From Microbulbifer hydrolyticus (GTDB lineage Bacteria > Pseudomonadota > Gammaproteobacteria > Pseudomonadales > Cellvibrionaceae), in contig NZ_CP047491.1 of assembly GCF_009931115.1 (NCBI RefSeq), positions 124,001 to 188,000 of the forward strand: 64,000 bases of DNA, written 5' to 3'. Under the pieces are notes generated by a model, which saw only the letters and a program-made list of their open reading frames with translations, was not told the DNA's origin and ran no database searches. Below, in pieces: positions 35,868 through 46,155 of this stretch. How positions within the stretch are numbered: the stretch's first letter is position 1; the number at the start of each line of letters is the position of its first letter. The position numbers and the translations under genes are program-made.

Positions 35868-35902
35868 CTGTAACGCCACTGTCATGTGGCGGCGTTTTTA
35901 AT
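35868..35902 (+). promoter_or_regulatory. Pho box and -10 element upstream of the alkaline phosphatase pair
   Basis: CTGTAAC-GCCA-CTGTCAT (35868-35885): two 7-bp direct repeats with 4-bp spacing, the PhoB-binding pattern. TTTAAT at 35897-35902 lies 11 bp downstream, where a -10 box is expected for a PhoB-dependent promoter. A weaker third half-site precedes it at 35857-35863. The first phosphatase starts at 35940. The site overlaps a small hairpin (next entry). Confidence 0.78.
35874..35899 (+). terminator. Possible terminator of the DUF971 gene overlapping the Pho box
   Basis: CGCCAC-TGTCAT-GTGGCG followed by GCGTTTTT, about 95 nt after the DUF971 stop. The loop is the second Pho half-site. 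Stem is short, so strength is uncertain. Confidence 0.5.
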
Positions 35903-35939
35903 GCCCGCCTCGAATCCAGATTAGTCAGGGGCAAATGAT

Positions 35940-37499
35940 ATGGCCAAGCAGGTTTATCGCGCGCTGTGTTCGCTAACCGCGGGCATGGCAATGACCTTTT
36001 CCACACTGGCGGCCGCCGAGCTGCCGGACTACCAGCAATCCAGTCACTGGTACCGCAGTGGTGAAGCTCTGCTCGAACATAAGATTGCGGAACCGCGGTT
36101 ACAGAAAACTGCAAAGAATGTGATTCTTTTCGTGGGCGATGGCATGGGTATTTCCACCCTCACCGCAGCGCGGATTCTCGAGGGCCAGCTGCGCGGTGAC
36201 AATGGCGAAGAAAATCTCCTTTCGTTTGAAGCCTTCCCGCATACCGCTCTGATCAAAACCTACAACACCAATCAGCAGACTCCAGACTCCGCCGGCACCA
36301 TGACGGCAATGATGACCGGGGTAAAAACCCGCGCTGGCATGATAAATATCGACGGCGACGCATTGCGTGCGGACTGCGCCGGCACCAGCGGCAATGAGCT
36401 CAAAACCTTCCTCGAACTGATGGAACAACGTGGGCGCAGCACCGGCATCGTATCCACAGCCCGTGTCACCCACGCAACACCGGCGGCTACCTATGCGCGC
36501 TCACCCGAGCGCAACTGGGAATCCGATGACAGTCTCAGCGAAGAAGCGATAGAAAATGGCTGCAAGGATATCGCCGCGCAACTGGTAAGTCTCGCCGCAG
36601 GTGATGGCGTGGATGTGATACTCGGTGGCGGCCGCCGACATTTCACGACAACCGATAACGGCGGTAAGCGCACCGACGAGCGAGACCTCATCGGCGAATG
36701 GCAGCAGCGCTACGCTGACCAGTCGGCGGCCTATGTGCAGACCGACACCGAACTGGCGGCGACGGATATCGACGGTACCGATAAGCTGCTGGGGCTGTTT
36801 ACCCGCTCTCACATGAGCTACGAGGCCGACCGCGTCGGGAATGCCAGGGACGAACCGTCCATCATGCAGATGACTGCGAGTGCCATCGACCTGCTTTCAA
36901 AAAATGACAATGGCTACTTCCTGATGGTGGAATCCGGCCGTATCGACCATGGCCACCACGCCGGCAGTGCGTATACAGCGCTGCACGACACCATTGCCTT
37001 TGCTGAAGCGGTAAAAGCGGCTGTGGCAAGGGTCGACCTGGATGAGACCCTGATCCTTGTCACCGCCGACCATAGCCACGTGATGACCATTGCCGGCTAC
37101 GCAACCCGTGGTAACCCGATTCTGGGTAAAGTGAAGACCAACGACGGTACCGGCGCACCGACGGGAGAACCGGCACTCGCCGCGGACGATATGCCGTATA
37201 CCGTATTGAGCTATGCCAACGGACTGGGTTTTGCGGACCTTGGTAACGAAATCGACGCCGATGCCCGTTACAATCTCACCATCAATGCCGGCCGCACGGA
37301 TCTCAGTGATGTAAACACCGAGGCCCCGGGCTTTCATCAGGAAGCCATGGTGCCCCTGGGCTCGGAATCGCATGCCGGTGAAGACATCAGCCTGCATGCC
37401 ATTGGCGCGGGCGCGGAGCTGGTCCAGGGCACCCTGGAGCAGAACGCGGTATTTCATTTGATGGTCGGTGCCACCGGGCTGCCGGTCATTGCCGAATAA
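35940..37499 (+). CDS. Alkaline phosphatase, PhoA family (first of two)
   Basis: 519 aa secreted phosphomonoesterase. Signal peptide about 1-26 (AMTFSTLAAA-ELPD). Metal and catalytic motifs of PF00245: NVILFVGDGMGIST, catalytic Ser117 in PDSAGTMTAM, MVESGRIDHGHHAGSA, and TADHSHVMTIAGY. The Mg-site Asp/Lys pair of E. coli PhoA cannot be judged by eye. Pho box and -10 upstream point to PhoB control under phosphate limitation. The second phosphatase begins 15 bp after its stop, so the two form an operon. Confidence 0.93.
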   Translation: MAKQVYRALCSLTAGMAMTFSTLAAAELPDYQQSSHWYRSGEALLEHKIAEPRLQKTAKNVILFVGDGMGISTLTAARILEGQLRGDNGEENLLSFEAFPHTALIKTYNTNQQTPDSAGTMTAMMTGVKTRAGMINIDGDALRADCAGTSGNELKTFLELMEQRGRSTGIVSTARVTHATPAATYARSPERNWESDDSLSEEAIENGCKDIAAQLVSLAAGDGVDVILGGGRRHFTTTDNGGKRTDERDLIGEWQQRYADQSAAYVQTDTELAATDIDGTDKLLGLFTRSHMSYEADRVGNARDEPSIMQMTASAIDLLSKNDNGYFLMVESGRIDHGHHAGSAYTALHDTIAFAEAVKAAVARVDLDETLILVTADHSHVMTIAGYATRGNPILGKVKTNDGTGAPTGEPALAADDMPYTVLSYANGLGFADLGNEIDADARYNLTINAGRTDLSDVNTEAPGFHQEAMVPLGSESHAGEDISLHAIGAGAELVQGTLEQNAVFHLMVGATGLPVIAE

Positions 37500-37514
37500 G
37501 TTGGGGGTAACAAC

Positions 37515-39131
37515 ATGCAACCGAATCGATTTTCTGTCGCTTTTGCAGCGGCATTCGCCATTACTGTCGCCGCGTGTAGCGACAATAACTCGGGCCCTGC
37601 GCCGCAGCAGCCGCAGCCACAGCCGGAACCGGCACCGTCAGGGCTGAGCCTGCCGGAATCCCAGCGCGCCAGCAGCTGGTATCAGAATGGCGAGGCCGCG
37701 ATCGCCCGTGCCCGCGATGTCGTGATCAATAACGAGCGCGGCGCGGCGAAAAACGTCATCCTGTTTGTCGGCGATGGCATGGGTATTTCCACCGTTACCG
37801 CTGCGCGTATTCTTGCCGGTCAGCTGCAGGGAGAGAGCGGTGAGGAGCACCAGCTCAGCTTCGAGAAAATGCCGTTTGCCGGACTGATTAAGACCTATAA
37901 CACCAACCAGCAGACAGCGGACTCGGCCGGCACTGCCACCGCCATGGTGACCGGGGTGAAAACCAAAGCCGGTGTATTGAGCGTGGATGAAACCGTCGCC
38001 CGTGGCGATTGTGCAGCAAGCCTGCAGCGCCCGCTCACCACCGCACTCGAGCTGGCGGAGAGCCTTGGTAAGAGCACCGGGGTTGTCAGTACCGCGCGTA
38101 TCACCCACGCCACCCCTGCCTCGACCTATTCAAAAGTGCCCGAGCGGGGTTGGGAGTATGCCGCTCCGGAAGGCTGTACGGACATCGCCACCCAGATGGT
38201 GGAGCTGGCTGCCGGGGACGGTATTGATGTGGTGATGGGCGGGGGTCGCCGCAGCTTCCTGCCGCAAGAGGTCACCGATCTGGAAGGCAAGGCCGGCAAG
38301 CGCATCGACGGTGTAAACCTGGTGGAGGCCTGGCAGTCGCGCTATCAGGATGGCGTCACCAACGCGCTGTATATCGAAGATAAGAACGGGTTTGATGGCA
38401 TTGATGTGGCCAGTACCGACAAGCTGCTGGGCCTGTTTGAAAGCTCGCATATGCGCTATGAGGCCGACCGCAAAAATGATGTGGCCGGTGAGCCGTCCCT
38501 TTCAGAAATGACCGCCAAGGCCATCGAGTTGCTGAGTAAAAACGACCGCGGCTATTTCATGATGGTGGAGTCCGGCCGGATTGATCACGGCCACCACGCG
38601 AGTAGCGCTTACAGTGCATTGACCGACGCGGTGGAAATGGCCAATGCGGTACAGGTGGCCATGGACAGCACCAGCGCCGAAGATACCCTGATCATCGTCA
38701 CTGCGGACCACAGTCACGTGATGACCATTGCCGGTTACCCGACCCGCGGCAACCCGATCCTCGGCAAAGTGGTTACCAATAACAGCCGTGGTGAGCCGGA
38801 ACCCGGGGTCGCACTGGCGGCAGATGGCATGCCCTACACCACCATCACCTACGCCAATGGCCTGGGCCACGCCCACTACGGTAGCAGTGCCGATGCGGAT
38901 GACCGCTATGAAGATCCGGTCAGCGCTGGCCGCCAGGACATCAGCGCCAGCGACACCGAGTCGCCCGGCTATCACCAGGAGGCACTGGTGCCGCTCGGCG
39001 GCGAAACACATGGCGGTGAAGATGTGGGGATCTGGGCGCGCGGCCCCGGCGCGCACCTGCTGTCCGGTACCAACGAGCAGAGTTTTATTTTTCATGTGAT
39101 GGCACACGCGGGAGGGCTAATCGATAGATAA
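37515..39131 (+). CDS. Alkaline phosphatase, PhoA family, predicted lipoprotein (second of two)
   Basis: 538 aa paralogue of the upstream gene with the same motifs: NVILFVGDGMGIST, catalytic Ser137 in ADSAGTATAM, MVESGRIDHGHHASSA, TADHSHVMTIAGY. The N-terminus differs: a lipobox VAAC at about residue 21 and a Pro/Gln-rich spacer (QQPQPQPEPAP) indicate a lipid-anchored enzyme, whereas its partner is soluble. Start ATG 37515, preceded by GGGGGTAA. Tandem duplication with changed localisation is the simplest explanation. Confidence 0.92.
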   Translation: MQPNRFSVAFAAAFAITVAACSDNNSGPAPQQPQPQPEPAPSGLSLPESQRASSWYQNGEAAIARARDVVINNERGAAKNVILFVGDGMGISTVTAARILAGQLQGESGEEHQLSFEKMPFAGLIKTYNTNQQTADSAGTATAMVTGVKTKAGVLSVDETVARGDCAASLQRPLTTALELAESLGKSTGVVSTARITHATPASTYSKVPERGWEYAAPEGCTDIATQMVELAAGDGIDVVMGGGRRSFLPQEVTDLEGKAGKRIDGVNLVEAWQSRYQDGVTNALYIEDKNGFDGIDVASTDKLLGLFESSHMRYEADRKNDVAGEPSLSEMTAKAIELLSKNDRGYFMMVESGRIDHGHHASSAYSALTDAVEMANAVQVAMDSTSAEDTLIIVTADHSHVMTIAGYPTRGNPILGKVVTNNSRGEPEPGVALAADGMPYTTITYANGLGHAHYGSSADADDRYEDPVSAGRQDISASDTESPGYHQEALVPLGGETHGGEDVGIWARGPGAHLLSGTNEQSFIFHVMAHAGGLIDR

Positions 39132-39154
39132 AGGGGCGGAAAAGTCTGGACCAA

Positions 39155-39184
39155 ATAAAAAAGCCGCATCCTGGGATGCGGCTT
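39155..39184 (-). terminator. Terminator of the TonB-dependent receptor gene
   Basis: On the minus strand AAGCCGCATC-CCAG-GATGCGGCTT runs into TTTTT, about 50 nt after the receptor stop codon. On the plus strand there is no T-run, so termination of the phosphatase transcript here would be weak. Confidence 0.85.
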
Positions 39185-39235
39185 GGAAGCGGGGGCCGAA
39201 GCCCCCCAGTTCTTGTTGTTTATCTGACCAAGGTT

Positions 39236-42109
39236 TTAGAAGGTGTAGTTCACGCCCAGGTAGAAGCTGCGGCCCATGGTGTCGTACATGCCAGAGCCAC
39301 CACCGGTACCAGTCAGGTACGCGGGCGGAGCCTTGTCTTCGAGGTTGTTTACGCCACCGTAGACCTCAACCTGGTCCTGGTACAGGTAGCTGGTGCGCAG
39401 GCTGTTGTAGCGAACTTCACCGGTGAAGCTCGGTGCTGCGCTCTCTGGACGGGAGTTACCAATGTCGTACAGGGCCTGGTCGCCGATATAGCGGTGTCCC
39501 CAGTTTACTGACAGGTCGCCGTAGCGGTAGGTCACGTTCATGTTATAGGCATCTTCCGGGTCGCCAATCTCGCCGGCAACCGGGTCGACACTGTCAGGCT
39601 CGTTCTGGAAGGAGTAGTCGTCACGCTCCAGCAGGCGGGTGCCCTGCAGGCTCAGTGTCAGGCTGCCCAGCTCAGAGTTGAACAGATCTGCCAGTGCCAG
39701 GTCGTAGCGCAGTTCGTAGTCCACGCCGCGGGCGGTGAGTTTGGAGGCGTTCAGGGCAGAGCTGGTCAGTGAGGTCAGGTCGCCATTCGCCGCGCGCTCG
39801 ATGTTTCCGCAGAAGGCATTGTCAATGGAAGCACCGTCTACACACTTGTCCAGAATGGTCTGGCCGCCGTAGTAGGAGATTGCATCTTCAATTTCAATGT
39901 CCCAGTAGTCTACGGTCAGTGTCAGGCCATCGGCGAAGCGCGGAGTGATTACCATACCGTATGTCATGGTAGTTGCGGTTTCTTCCTGTAGGCTGGGGTT
40001 ACCACCGCTAAAGCCTGGAAGCGTCGGGCCGCCATTCCATGGGGATTCATAGTCCGGGCCCAGGCCCAGTGCCGCACAGTTCGCGCTACGCAGAGCGGGA
40101 TCCGGTGCACTGCCCACTTCACGGTAGTCACAGGGGTCGTTTACGTTGTAAAAGTTTTCGCCCAGTGGCGCGAACAGTTCGTCGATGTTTGGTGCGCGTA
40201 CCGCCTGAGAGGTTGTGGCGCGAACACGGACATCGTCGATTACAGACCAATCCAGACCTGCTTTCCAGGCACCAGTGCTCCCTACGGTGGAGTAGTCAGC
40301 GGCGCGGTATGCGGTATCAAAAATCAGGCTCTGGATGCCGGGCAGATCGGAAACCAGAGGTGCAGATACTTCCACGAAGGCTTCCGTTACGTCGTACTCT
40401 CCATCAGTAGAGGCCAGCGCGTTCATGAAGGTTGCGCCGCTTTTGATGATTTCGTCGTAATCCACGAAGCTGGTTTCTTCGCGATATTCAAAGCCGCCTA
40501 CTACGGAAAGCGGGCCAGCCGGAAGATCGATCAGATCGCCGGTCACAAAGCCGGATGCCACGGTCTGGGTCATTTTTTCTTCGGAGCCGGTGTCATCCAG
40601 CATCACCCAGTCAATGGCTTCCTGGGAATTGAGGCCGAAGCCAAACATGTTCAGCGGCTGACAGCCGTCTGCGCGCGCATCGGCGTCAGCACAGACGATT
40701 TCGCCATCGAGCTCAATGGCATCAATTGCTTGTCCGTAACGTTCGTTGTGACGATTGTTCACATAGTAAACATCGGCGTTGTACTCGCCGTATACCAGGC
40801 TGGTTTCATAGGTCCAGCTGCCGCCCAGCTCACCCTTCAGGCCGGTAACAAAACGCATGGTCTCGCGCTCGGCGAGGTCACCGCGATAGCCGAGGTCGGA
40901 ATGCATGCGGTACATGCCAAATGCGGGCACGCCGTCAGCTACCAGGCGATCGGACAGATCCTGGTCCAGGAACGGGTTGGTGGAGGAGTAGCCATCGTAG
41001 CTGAAGCTCGCCTGTCCCCAGCTCTCCGCTTCATGGTTTACGTATTTCGCTTCACCGAACAGCTGCATGGAGTCGGAAATATCAAAGTGACCTTTTACGA
41101 AAATGTTTGCCGTTTCCATGCGCGGGTACATCTGGTACTGGCCAACAAACGCGTAGCCATCACCACCAGAGCAGCGGCCATTGATGTCGCACACGTCGCC
41201 GGGAATAACCGGGCGCGCGGTACCATCGTCATTGAAGGTGTAGTCGCCGTACGGGAGGAAAGCGATACCATTATCACTGATGAACGGAATGCGGTAATCC
41301 TCGACCACGATACGGTCGGGCACGCCATTGTCGGGAATGACTGCGCCGGTGTTCGGGTCGATATCGTCTGGGTTTACCAGGGTGCCGTAGCCCTTGGTAA
41401 TCCAGTCGCGCTCGGTGCCGTAGACATCGCCGCGTGTGGTGTGCTGGACGCTACCGGCGATATTGGCGCGGCCGTCGAACAGGTTTTTACCGAAGGTAAC
41501 TGAAAGTTCGGTGGTTTCCGCACCACCGCGCTGGGTGTCACTGCCGAAAGCGCTCACTTTCACGCCTTCGAAGTCATCCTTCAGGATGAAGTTAACCACC
41601 CCGGATACCGCGTCGGCACCATAAATGGCTGAAGCACCGCCGGTGATTACGTCTACACGTTCAACCAGGTCTTCCGGGATGGTGTTGACGTCCACTGCTG
41701 AAGTGCCAACGGAAGAAGAAATGTGACGGCGACCGTCTTGCAGTACCAGGGTACGGGACGTACCCAGGCCACGCAGGTCGAGAAGGTTCAGGCCCACGGT
41801 GCCGATATAGCGGCCGGAGTTCTGGCCGGAAAAGGTAGAGCGTAGCGCGGGCATGGTATTGAGGAAATCACCCAGGTTGGTCTCGCCGCTCAGGCTGATG
41901 TCTTCAGCGGTCAGCGAGGTCACCGGAGTTGGGCTCACGGCATTCGGGCGTGAGATCCGGGAGCCGGTCACGGTGACCTGCTCTATGGCGCCGTCGTCGA
42001 TCGCGGAAGCGTCCACCGCTTTGGTGTCCTCTTGTGCGAAGGCAGGCGTAGCACTGACGGCTGCCAAGATGGCGCCGCGGATGGCCAAAGATAGTGCGTT
42101 ACTCTTCAT
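39236..42109 (-). CDS. TonB-dependent outer-membrane receptor
   Basis: 957 aa. Signal peptide about 1-25 (AVSATPAFA-QEDT), TonB box EQVTVTGSRI at about 43-52, plug domain with LRGLGTSRTLVLQDGRR and VDVITGGASAIYGADAVSGVVNFILK, then a barrel ending in the terminal Phe (FYLGVNYTF). Receptors of this branch, common in Cellvibrionales and alpha-proteobacteria, take up oligosaccharides, peptides or metal complexes; the substrate cannot be inferred. It converges on the phosphatase operon but has no recognisable Pho box in its own upstream region. Terminator at 39155-39184. Confidence 0.92.
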   Translation of the reverse strand: MKSNALSLAIRGAILAAVSATPAFAQEDTKAVDASAIDDGAIEQVTVTGSRISRPNAVSPTPVTSLTAEDISLSGETNLGDFLNTMPALRSTFSGQNSGRYIGTVGLNLLDLRGLGTSRTLVLQDGRRHISSSVGTSAVDVNTIPEDLVERVDVITGGASAIYGADAVSGVVNFILKDDFEGVKVSAFGSDTQRGGAETTELSVTFGKNLFDGRANIAGSVQHTTRGDVYGTERDWITKGYGTLVNPDDIDPNTGAVIPDNGVPDRIVVEDYRIPFISDNGIAFLPYGDYTFNDDGTARPVIPGDVCDINGRCSGGDGYAFVGQYQMYPRMETANIFVKGHFDISDSMQLFGEAKYVNHEAESWGQASFSYDGYSSTNPFLDQDLSDRLVADGVPAFGMYRMHSDLGYRGDLAERETMRFVTGLKGELGGSWTYETSLVYGEYNADVYYVNNRHNERYGQAIDAIELDGEIVCADADARADGCQPLNMFGFGLNSQEAIDWVMLDDTGSEEKMTQTVASGFVTGDLIDLPAGPLSVVGGFEYREETSFVDYDEIIKSGATFMNALASTDGEYDVTEAFVEVSAPLVSDLPGIQSLIFDTAYRAADYSTVGSTGAWKAGLDWSVIDDVRVRATTSQAVRAPNIDELFAPLGENFYNVNDPCDYREVGSAPDPALRSANCAALGLGPDYESPWNGGPTLPGFSGGNPSLQEETATTMTYGMVITPRFADGLTLTVDYWDIEIEDAISYYGGQTILDKCVDGASIDNAFCGNIERAANGDLTSLTSSALNASKLTARGVDYELRYDLALADLFNSELGSLTLSLQGTRLLERDDYSFQNEPDSVDPVAGEIGDPEDAYNMNVTYRYGDLSVNWGHRYIGDQALYDIGNSRPESAAPSFTGEVRYNSLRTSYLYQDQVEVYGGVNNLEDKAPPAYLTGTGGGSGMYDTMGRSFYLGVNYTF

Positions 42110-42487
42110 ATTCTTATGTTCCCCCTCAGGGCATTTTCTAGGTCAGAAATCGGCAGTTGGAGTTTTATGCCGTACTTCTGTAACGAATGGGAGGAATGCA
42201 CCCTCATTAAATAATTAGGTGAAATTAAATATTGCCCATTTGTAGTTGAATGTTTTTTCAGATTGTTCGACAACGGTATGAAAAAGAAAATCATGCTAAT
42301 TACTCTGGCATGTGGCGCGAGAGTCATCCTGAGATGGTCAGCTTCCACAGGCGTGTGGCAATAAGGCCATGAGTGGCTGATCTGCCCTGACTTAATAAAG
42401 GGGGCGTGTACCAAAGTAGTTACACATATCCCATTCCAAGGAGCCCCATGTACAATACCGGCCTGAATTTGGTACAGCAGGCGCAAG
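42110..42487. other. Gene-free divergent region between receptor and ubiE
   Basis: 378 bp without coding potential. An AT-rich block at 42205-42250 is the likely promoter region for the receptor (minus strand). No Pho box, Fur box or riboswitch-like structure is evident by eye. Confidence 0.55.
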
Positions 42488-43237
42488 ATGACGGAACGCA
42501 AGACGACCCATTTCGGCTATCAGCAGGTACCGGTAGATGAAAAAGCCGGGCGCGTGGCGGATGTTTTTCACTCAGTGGCGGCCCGCTACGATGTGATGAA
42601 CGACCTTATGTCCGGCGGCATTCACCGCCTGTGGAAGCGCTTTACCATCGAGTTGTCCGCAGCTCGCCCGGGGCAGACGATTCTGGATATTGCCGGTGGC
42701 ACCGGCGATCTGACGGCGCGTTTCTCCCGTATCGTGGGGCCGACCGGCAAGGTGGTGCTGGCGGATATCAATGAGTCGATGCTGAAGGTGGGCCGCGATC
42801 GCCTGCTGGACCGCGGCATCGCGGGGAATGTGGAGACGGTACAGGCCGATGCCCAGTATCTGCCGTTTCCCGACAATACCTTTGACTGCATTACCATCGC
42901 TTTTGGCCTGCGCAATGTGACGGATAAGGATCTGGCGCTGCGCTCCATGCTGCGTGTGCTGAAGCCCGGTGGTCGCCTGCTGGTACTGGAGTTTTCCAAG
43001 CCGGAATCAAAGCTGCTGGAGAAGGTCTACGATCAGTATTCCTTCCGCCTGTTACCGTTTATGGGCAAGCTGGTGGCGGACGATGCCGACAGCTACCGCT
43101 ACCTGGCCGAGAGTATCCGCATGCACCCGGATCAGGAAACGCTCAAGGACATGATGGTTGAGGCCGGTTTTGTGGACTGCGAGTTCCACAACATGACCGG
43201 TGGCATCGTGGCCTTGCACAAGGGCATCAAGCCCTAA
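42488..43237 (+). CDS. ubiE: Ubiquinone/menaquinone biosynthesis C-methyltransferase UbiE
   Basis: 249 aa SAM-dependent C-methyltransferase acting on demethoxybenzoquinol (and demethylmenaquinol). Family motifs: [28 protein letters not shown] site [19 protein letters not shown], and LEFSKP. First gene of ubiE-ubiJ-ubiB, the ubiquinone cluster conserved in gammaproteobacteria. Confidence 0.97.
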   Translation: MTERKTTHFGYQQVPVDEKAGRVADVFHSVAARYDVMNDLMSGGIHRLWKRFTIELSAARPGQTILDIAGGTGDLTARFSRIVGPTGKVVLADINESMLKVGRDRLLDRGIAGNVETVQADAQYLPFPDNTFDCITIAFGLRNVTDKDLALRSMLRVLKPGGRLLVLEFSKPESKLLEKVYDQYSFRLLPFMGKLVADDADSYRYLAESIRMHPDQETLKDMMVEAGFVDCEFHNMTGGIVALHKGIKP

Positions 43238-43329
43238 GTTCTTATCCTTGTCGGTGGCGGTCTCACGAGGGATTGCTGCCGACTGGACCTTCGCATCAGC
43301 GTATTTCGCACGGACGAACTCAGAAAATA

Positions 43330-43986
43330 ATGACCGACCCCACCTTCCGCGCAGGCTTCGATGCCACCCTGGAAACTGCCATCAATACTGCCCTGCGCTA
43401 TGACCCGGGCAGCCGCAATCGCCTGGCCCGTCTGGCGGGTAAGGTATTGGGTGTAGACCTCACCGCACCGGCAATAAACCTGTTCCTGGTCATAGAAGAC
43501 GAGGCGGATGGAGGCTACATCGAAGTGCACAGCCGCTGGAGCGGTGAAGTGACCACGGAGCTTTCCGGTTCTGCCCTGGCATTTATCCAGTTATTGAAAA
43601 ACCGCGATGCCACCCCGGCCAAACTGGGCGTGACGGTGCGCGGATCCAGTGCGCTGCTGGCGGAATTGCAGTCAATCCTGCGGGACCTGGATATCGACTG
43701 GGAGGAGCCGCTGGCAAAATTGATCGGCGACTCGCCGGCCCACCAGCTGGGTACCGGCGTCCGTATGGCTGCGGGTTGGCTGAAGGATGCCCTGGGCTCG
43801 GCGCCGAAGGCCGGTGCGGAAGCCGTCAGCGAGGAGTGGCGGATGACCCCGCCACAGGCGCAGTTCGAGGCGTTTGCGGACGATGTGGCGGCTTTTGCGC
43901 AGGGTGTGGATCGGCTGGAGGCGCGCATAGAGATTCTGCGTGGCAAGCTGGAAGGCCGAGACCAGCCCGGCCAGGGGAAGCATTGA
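43330..43986 (+). CDS. ubiJ: Ubiquinone biosynthesis accessory factor UbiJ (SCP2 domain)
   Basis: 218 aa. The N-terminal SCP2 lipid-binding fold ([22 protein letters not shown]) is followed by the amphipathic C-terminal helices ending in a coiled-coil ([21 protein letters not shown]). UbiJ binds ubiquinone intermediates and scaffolds the Ubi complex. ATG at 43330 is taken (MTDPTFRAG); upstream frame has no ribosome site. ubiB's GTG starts right after its stop. Confidence 0.9.
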   Translation: MTDPTFRAGFDATLETAINTALRYDPGSRNRLARLAGKVLGVDLTAPAINLFLVIEDEADGGYIEVHSRWSGEVTTELSGSALAFIQLLKNRDATPAKLGVTVRGSSALLAELQSILRDLDIDWEEPLAKLIGDSPAHQLGTGVRMAAGWLKDALGSAPKAGAEAVSEEWRMTPPQAQFEAFADDVAAFAQGVDRLEARIEILRGKLEGRDQPGQGKH

Positions 43987-43987
43987 C

Positions 43988-45625
43988 GTGCCAGTAGCAA
44001 GAAGCCTGACGATTGCGCGGATTTTCCTACGCTATCGCCTGAATGAACTGATCCCCACTGAGCATCAACCGCTGTGGCTGCGCGCTGCCTGGGCGCCGGC
44101 GAAGTTGTTGCCGGGCAACAAAAAAAGTAAATCGATGGGGCGTGGCGAGCGACTCAGGCGCGCACTGGAAGACCTGGGACCGATTTATGTGAAGTTCGGT
44201 CAGCTGCTTTCGACGCGCCCGGACCTGTTGCCGCCGGATATGGTGCAAGAGCTGAACCAGCTTCAGGACAACGTGCCGCCCTACCCGGCCGACCAGTGCA
44301 TTGCACGCGTCGAAGCGGCGCTGGGTGCGCCGGTGGACGAGCTGTTTGCGGAGTTCGAGCGCGAGCCGCTGGCGTCCGCTTCCGTGGCGCAGGTGCATGC
44401 CGCGCGCCTGAAAGACGAGAGCGGTGCACCCGGCCAGTCGGTTGTGGTAAAGGTGTTGCGGCCAGGGATCGACAAGGTCATCCAGCAGGACCTGCAACTG
44501 TTGCGCTATATCGCGCGCTGGATCGAGCGTTATTTGCCGGATGGTCGCCGTATGCGCCCGGTGGAGGTGGTTGAAGATTACCGTCATACCATCGAGGGCG
44601 AGCTGGACCTGGTGCGCGAAGCCTCCAATGGCTCGGAGCTCAAGCGCAACTTCGCCAACTCCCCGCTGCTGTATATTCCCGAGGTCTACTGGGACTTCAC
44701 CCGCGAAAATGTTCTGGTACTGGAGCGCATCGACGGGATACCGGTTACCGACCTGGCCCAGTTACGCGCCCAGAATACCGACATGGAGCTGCTTGCCGAG
44801 CGCGGTGTTGAGATCTTCTTCAAGCAGGTGTTCGAACACAACTTTTTCCATGCGGATATGCACCCGGGCAATATCTTTGTGTCCCGCGAGTACCCCGAGC
44901 GCCCCAAATATATCGCTATCGATACTGCCATCGTCGGCAGCCTCACCCGCGAGGACCAGTACTATCTGGCGCGCAACCTGCTGGCCATGTTCCGGCGAGA
45001 TTATCGTATGGTGGCCGAGCTGCATGTTCAGAGTGGCTGGGTGCGCCGGGATACCCCCGTCAATGCATTTGAAGCCGCCATCCGCGCGGTGTGTGAGCCT
45101 ATTTTCGAGAAGCCCCTGGGGGAGATTTCCTTTGCGCGCGTGCTGATCAGCCTGTTCCAGACGGCGCGGCGCTTCGATATGGAAGTACAGCCGCAGCTGG
45201 TGCTGCTGCAGAAAACCCTGCTCAATATCGAGGGCTTGGGGCGTCAGCTTTATCCGCAACTGGATCTGTGGAAGACTGCCCATCCATTTCTGGAGCGGTG
45301 GATGCGTGAGCGTATCCATCCCAAAACCATCGTCGGTGAAATCCGGCGATACGGCCCGGAGTGGCTGGAAAAATTTCCACAATTGCCCCAGCTGGCATTT
45401 TCGGCCCTTGAGCAGGGGCGCGAATTGGCACCCCAATTGCACCGCCTCGGTGACGAGCTGGCCGGCAGCCAGCGCCGCGGGCGCCGCCGCTATGCGCGCA
45501 TCATCGCCAGCGCCCTGCTGGCTGTGGGGGCAGCCTTTGTGGCCTCGCCGGGGCTGGTGGCACAGATTCCTCCCGCGAGCTGGGCCCTGGGCGCGCTGGC
45601 GCTGGGGGTGCTGCTGTGGCCCTGA
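43988..45625 (+). CDS. ubiB: Ubiquinone biosynthesis protein kinase-like ATPase UbiB
   Basis: 545 aa ADCK/ABC1-family protein required for ubiquinone synthesis. KxGQ motif in [16 protein letters not shown], the Ala-rich nucleotide loop [19 protein letters not shown], catalytic-like [11 protein letters not shown] and the metal-binding Asp in AIDTAIVG. Two C-terminal membrane helices ([20 protein letters not shown] and [13 protein letters not shown]). GTG start at 43988 follows AGGGGAAG and lies 1 nt after the ubiJ stop; the 16 codons further upstream in the open frame overlap ubiJ. Confidence 0.96.
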   Translation: MPVARSLTIARIFLRYRLNELIPTEHQPLWLRAAWAPAKLLPGNKKSKSMGRGERLRRALEDLGPIYVKFGQLLSTRPDLLPPDMVQELNQLQDNVPPYPADQCIARVEAALGAPVDELFAEFEREPLASASVAQVHAARLKDESGAPGQSVVVKVLRPGIDKVIQQDLQLLRYIARWIERYLPDGRRMRPVEVVEDYRHTIEGELDLVREASNGSELKRNFANSPLLYIPEVYWDFTRENVLVLERIDGIPVTDLAQLRAQNTDMELLAERGVEIFFKQVFEHNFFHADMHPGNIFVSREYPERPKYIAIDTAIVGSLTREDQYYLARNLLAMFRRDYRMVAELHVQSGWVRRDTPVNAFEAAIRAVCEPIFEKPLGEISFARVLISLFQTARRFDMEVQPQLVLLQKTLLNIEGLGRQLYPQLDLWKTAHPFLERWMRERIHPKTIVGEIRRYGPEWLEKFPQLPQLAFSALEQGRELAPQLHRLGDELAGSQRRGRRRYARIIASALLAVGAAFVASPGLVAQIPPASWALGALALGVLLWP

Positions 45626-45717
45626 GCGCTGAAAAGCGCTAGTTGATGAGACGGGAATGGCAACAGGGGAAGCCCGCCAGTCAGCCTACAATAACGAAAG
45701 CAGTAAGGACGCACACC

Positions 45718-46146
45718 TTGAGCGACACCGATTTCACCCAAGCGGTCAGCTGGAACAGCGACGGGCTGGTGCCCGCCATCGCGCAGGATTTCAAAACCGG
45801 CCGCGTGCTGATGATGGCGTGGATGAGCCGGGAGTCCCTGCGCCTGACGGAAAAGGAAGGCCGCGCCGTCTACTGGTCACGTTCCCGTGACAAATTGTGG
45901 CGCAAGGGCGAGTCATCGGGGCACGTACAGCAGGTGCGGGAAATCCGCCTCGACTGCGACGGCGATACCCTGGTGCTGGTGGTGGAGCAGCTGGGAGGCA
46001 TCGCCTGTCACACCGGCCGCACCAGCTGCTTTTATCAGGTGCTGGAAAACGGCCAGTGGCAGATCCGGCAGCCGGTGATCACCGACCCGAAAGATATCTA
46101 TGCCAAAGCCGATGGCGCCGAGACAAAAAAGAACGCGGAGAAATAG
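45718..46146 (+). CDS. hisI: Phosphoribosyl-AMP cyclohydrolase HisI
   Basis: 142 aa, third step of histidine biosynthesis (opens the adenine ring of PR-AMP). Zinc/active-site motifs: [41 protein letters not shown] and [14 protein letters not shown] start at 45718 is inferred from AAGGA 10 nt before it and from family length; the frame reaches back to 45643. Stand-alone hisI followed by hisE and tatABC is the Pseudomonas order. Confidence 0.95.
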   Translation: MSDTDFTQAVSWNSDGLVPAIAQDFKTGRVLMMAWMSRESLRLTEKEGRAVYWSRSRDKLWRKGESSGHVQQVREIRLDCDGDTLVLVVEQLGGIACHTGRTSCFYQVLENGQWQIRQPVITDPKDIYAKADGAETKKNAEK

Positions 46147-46155
46147 GCCACCGCC

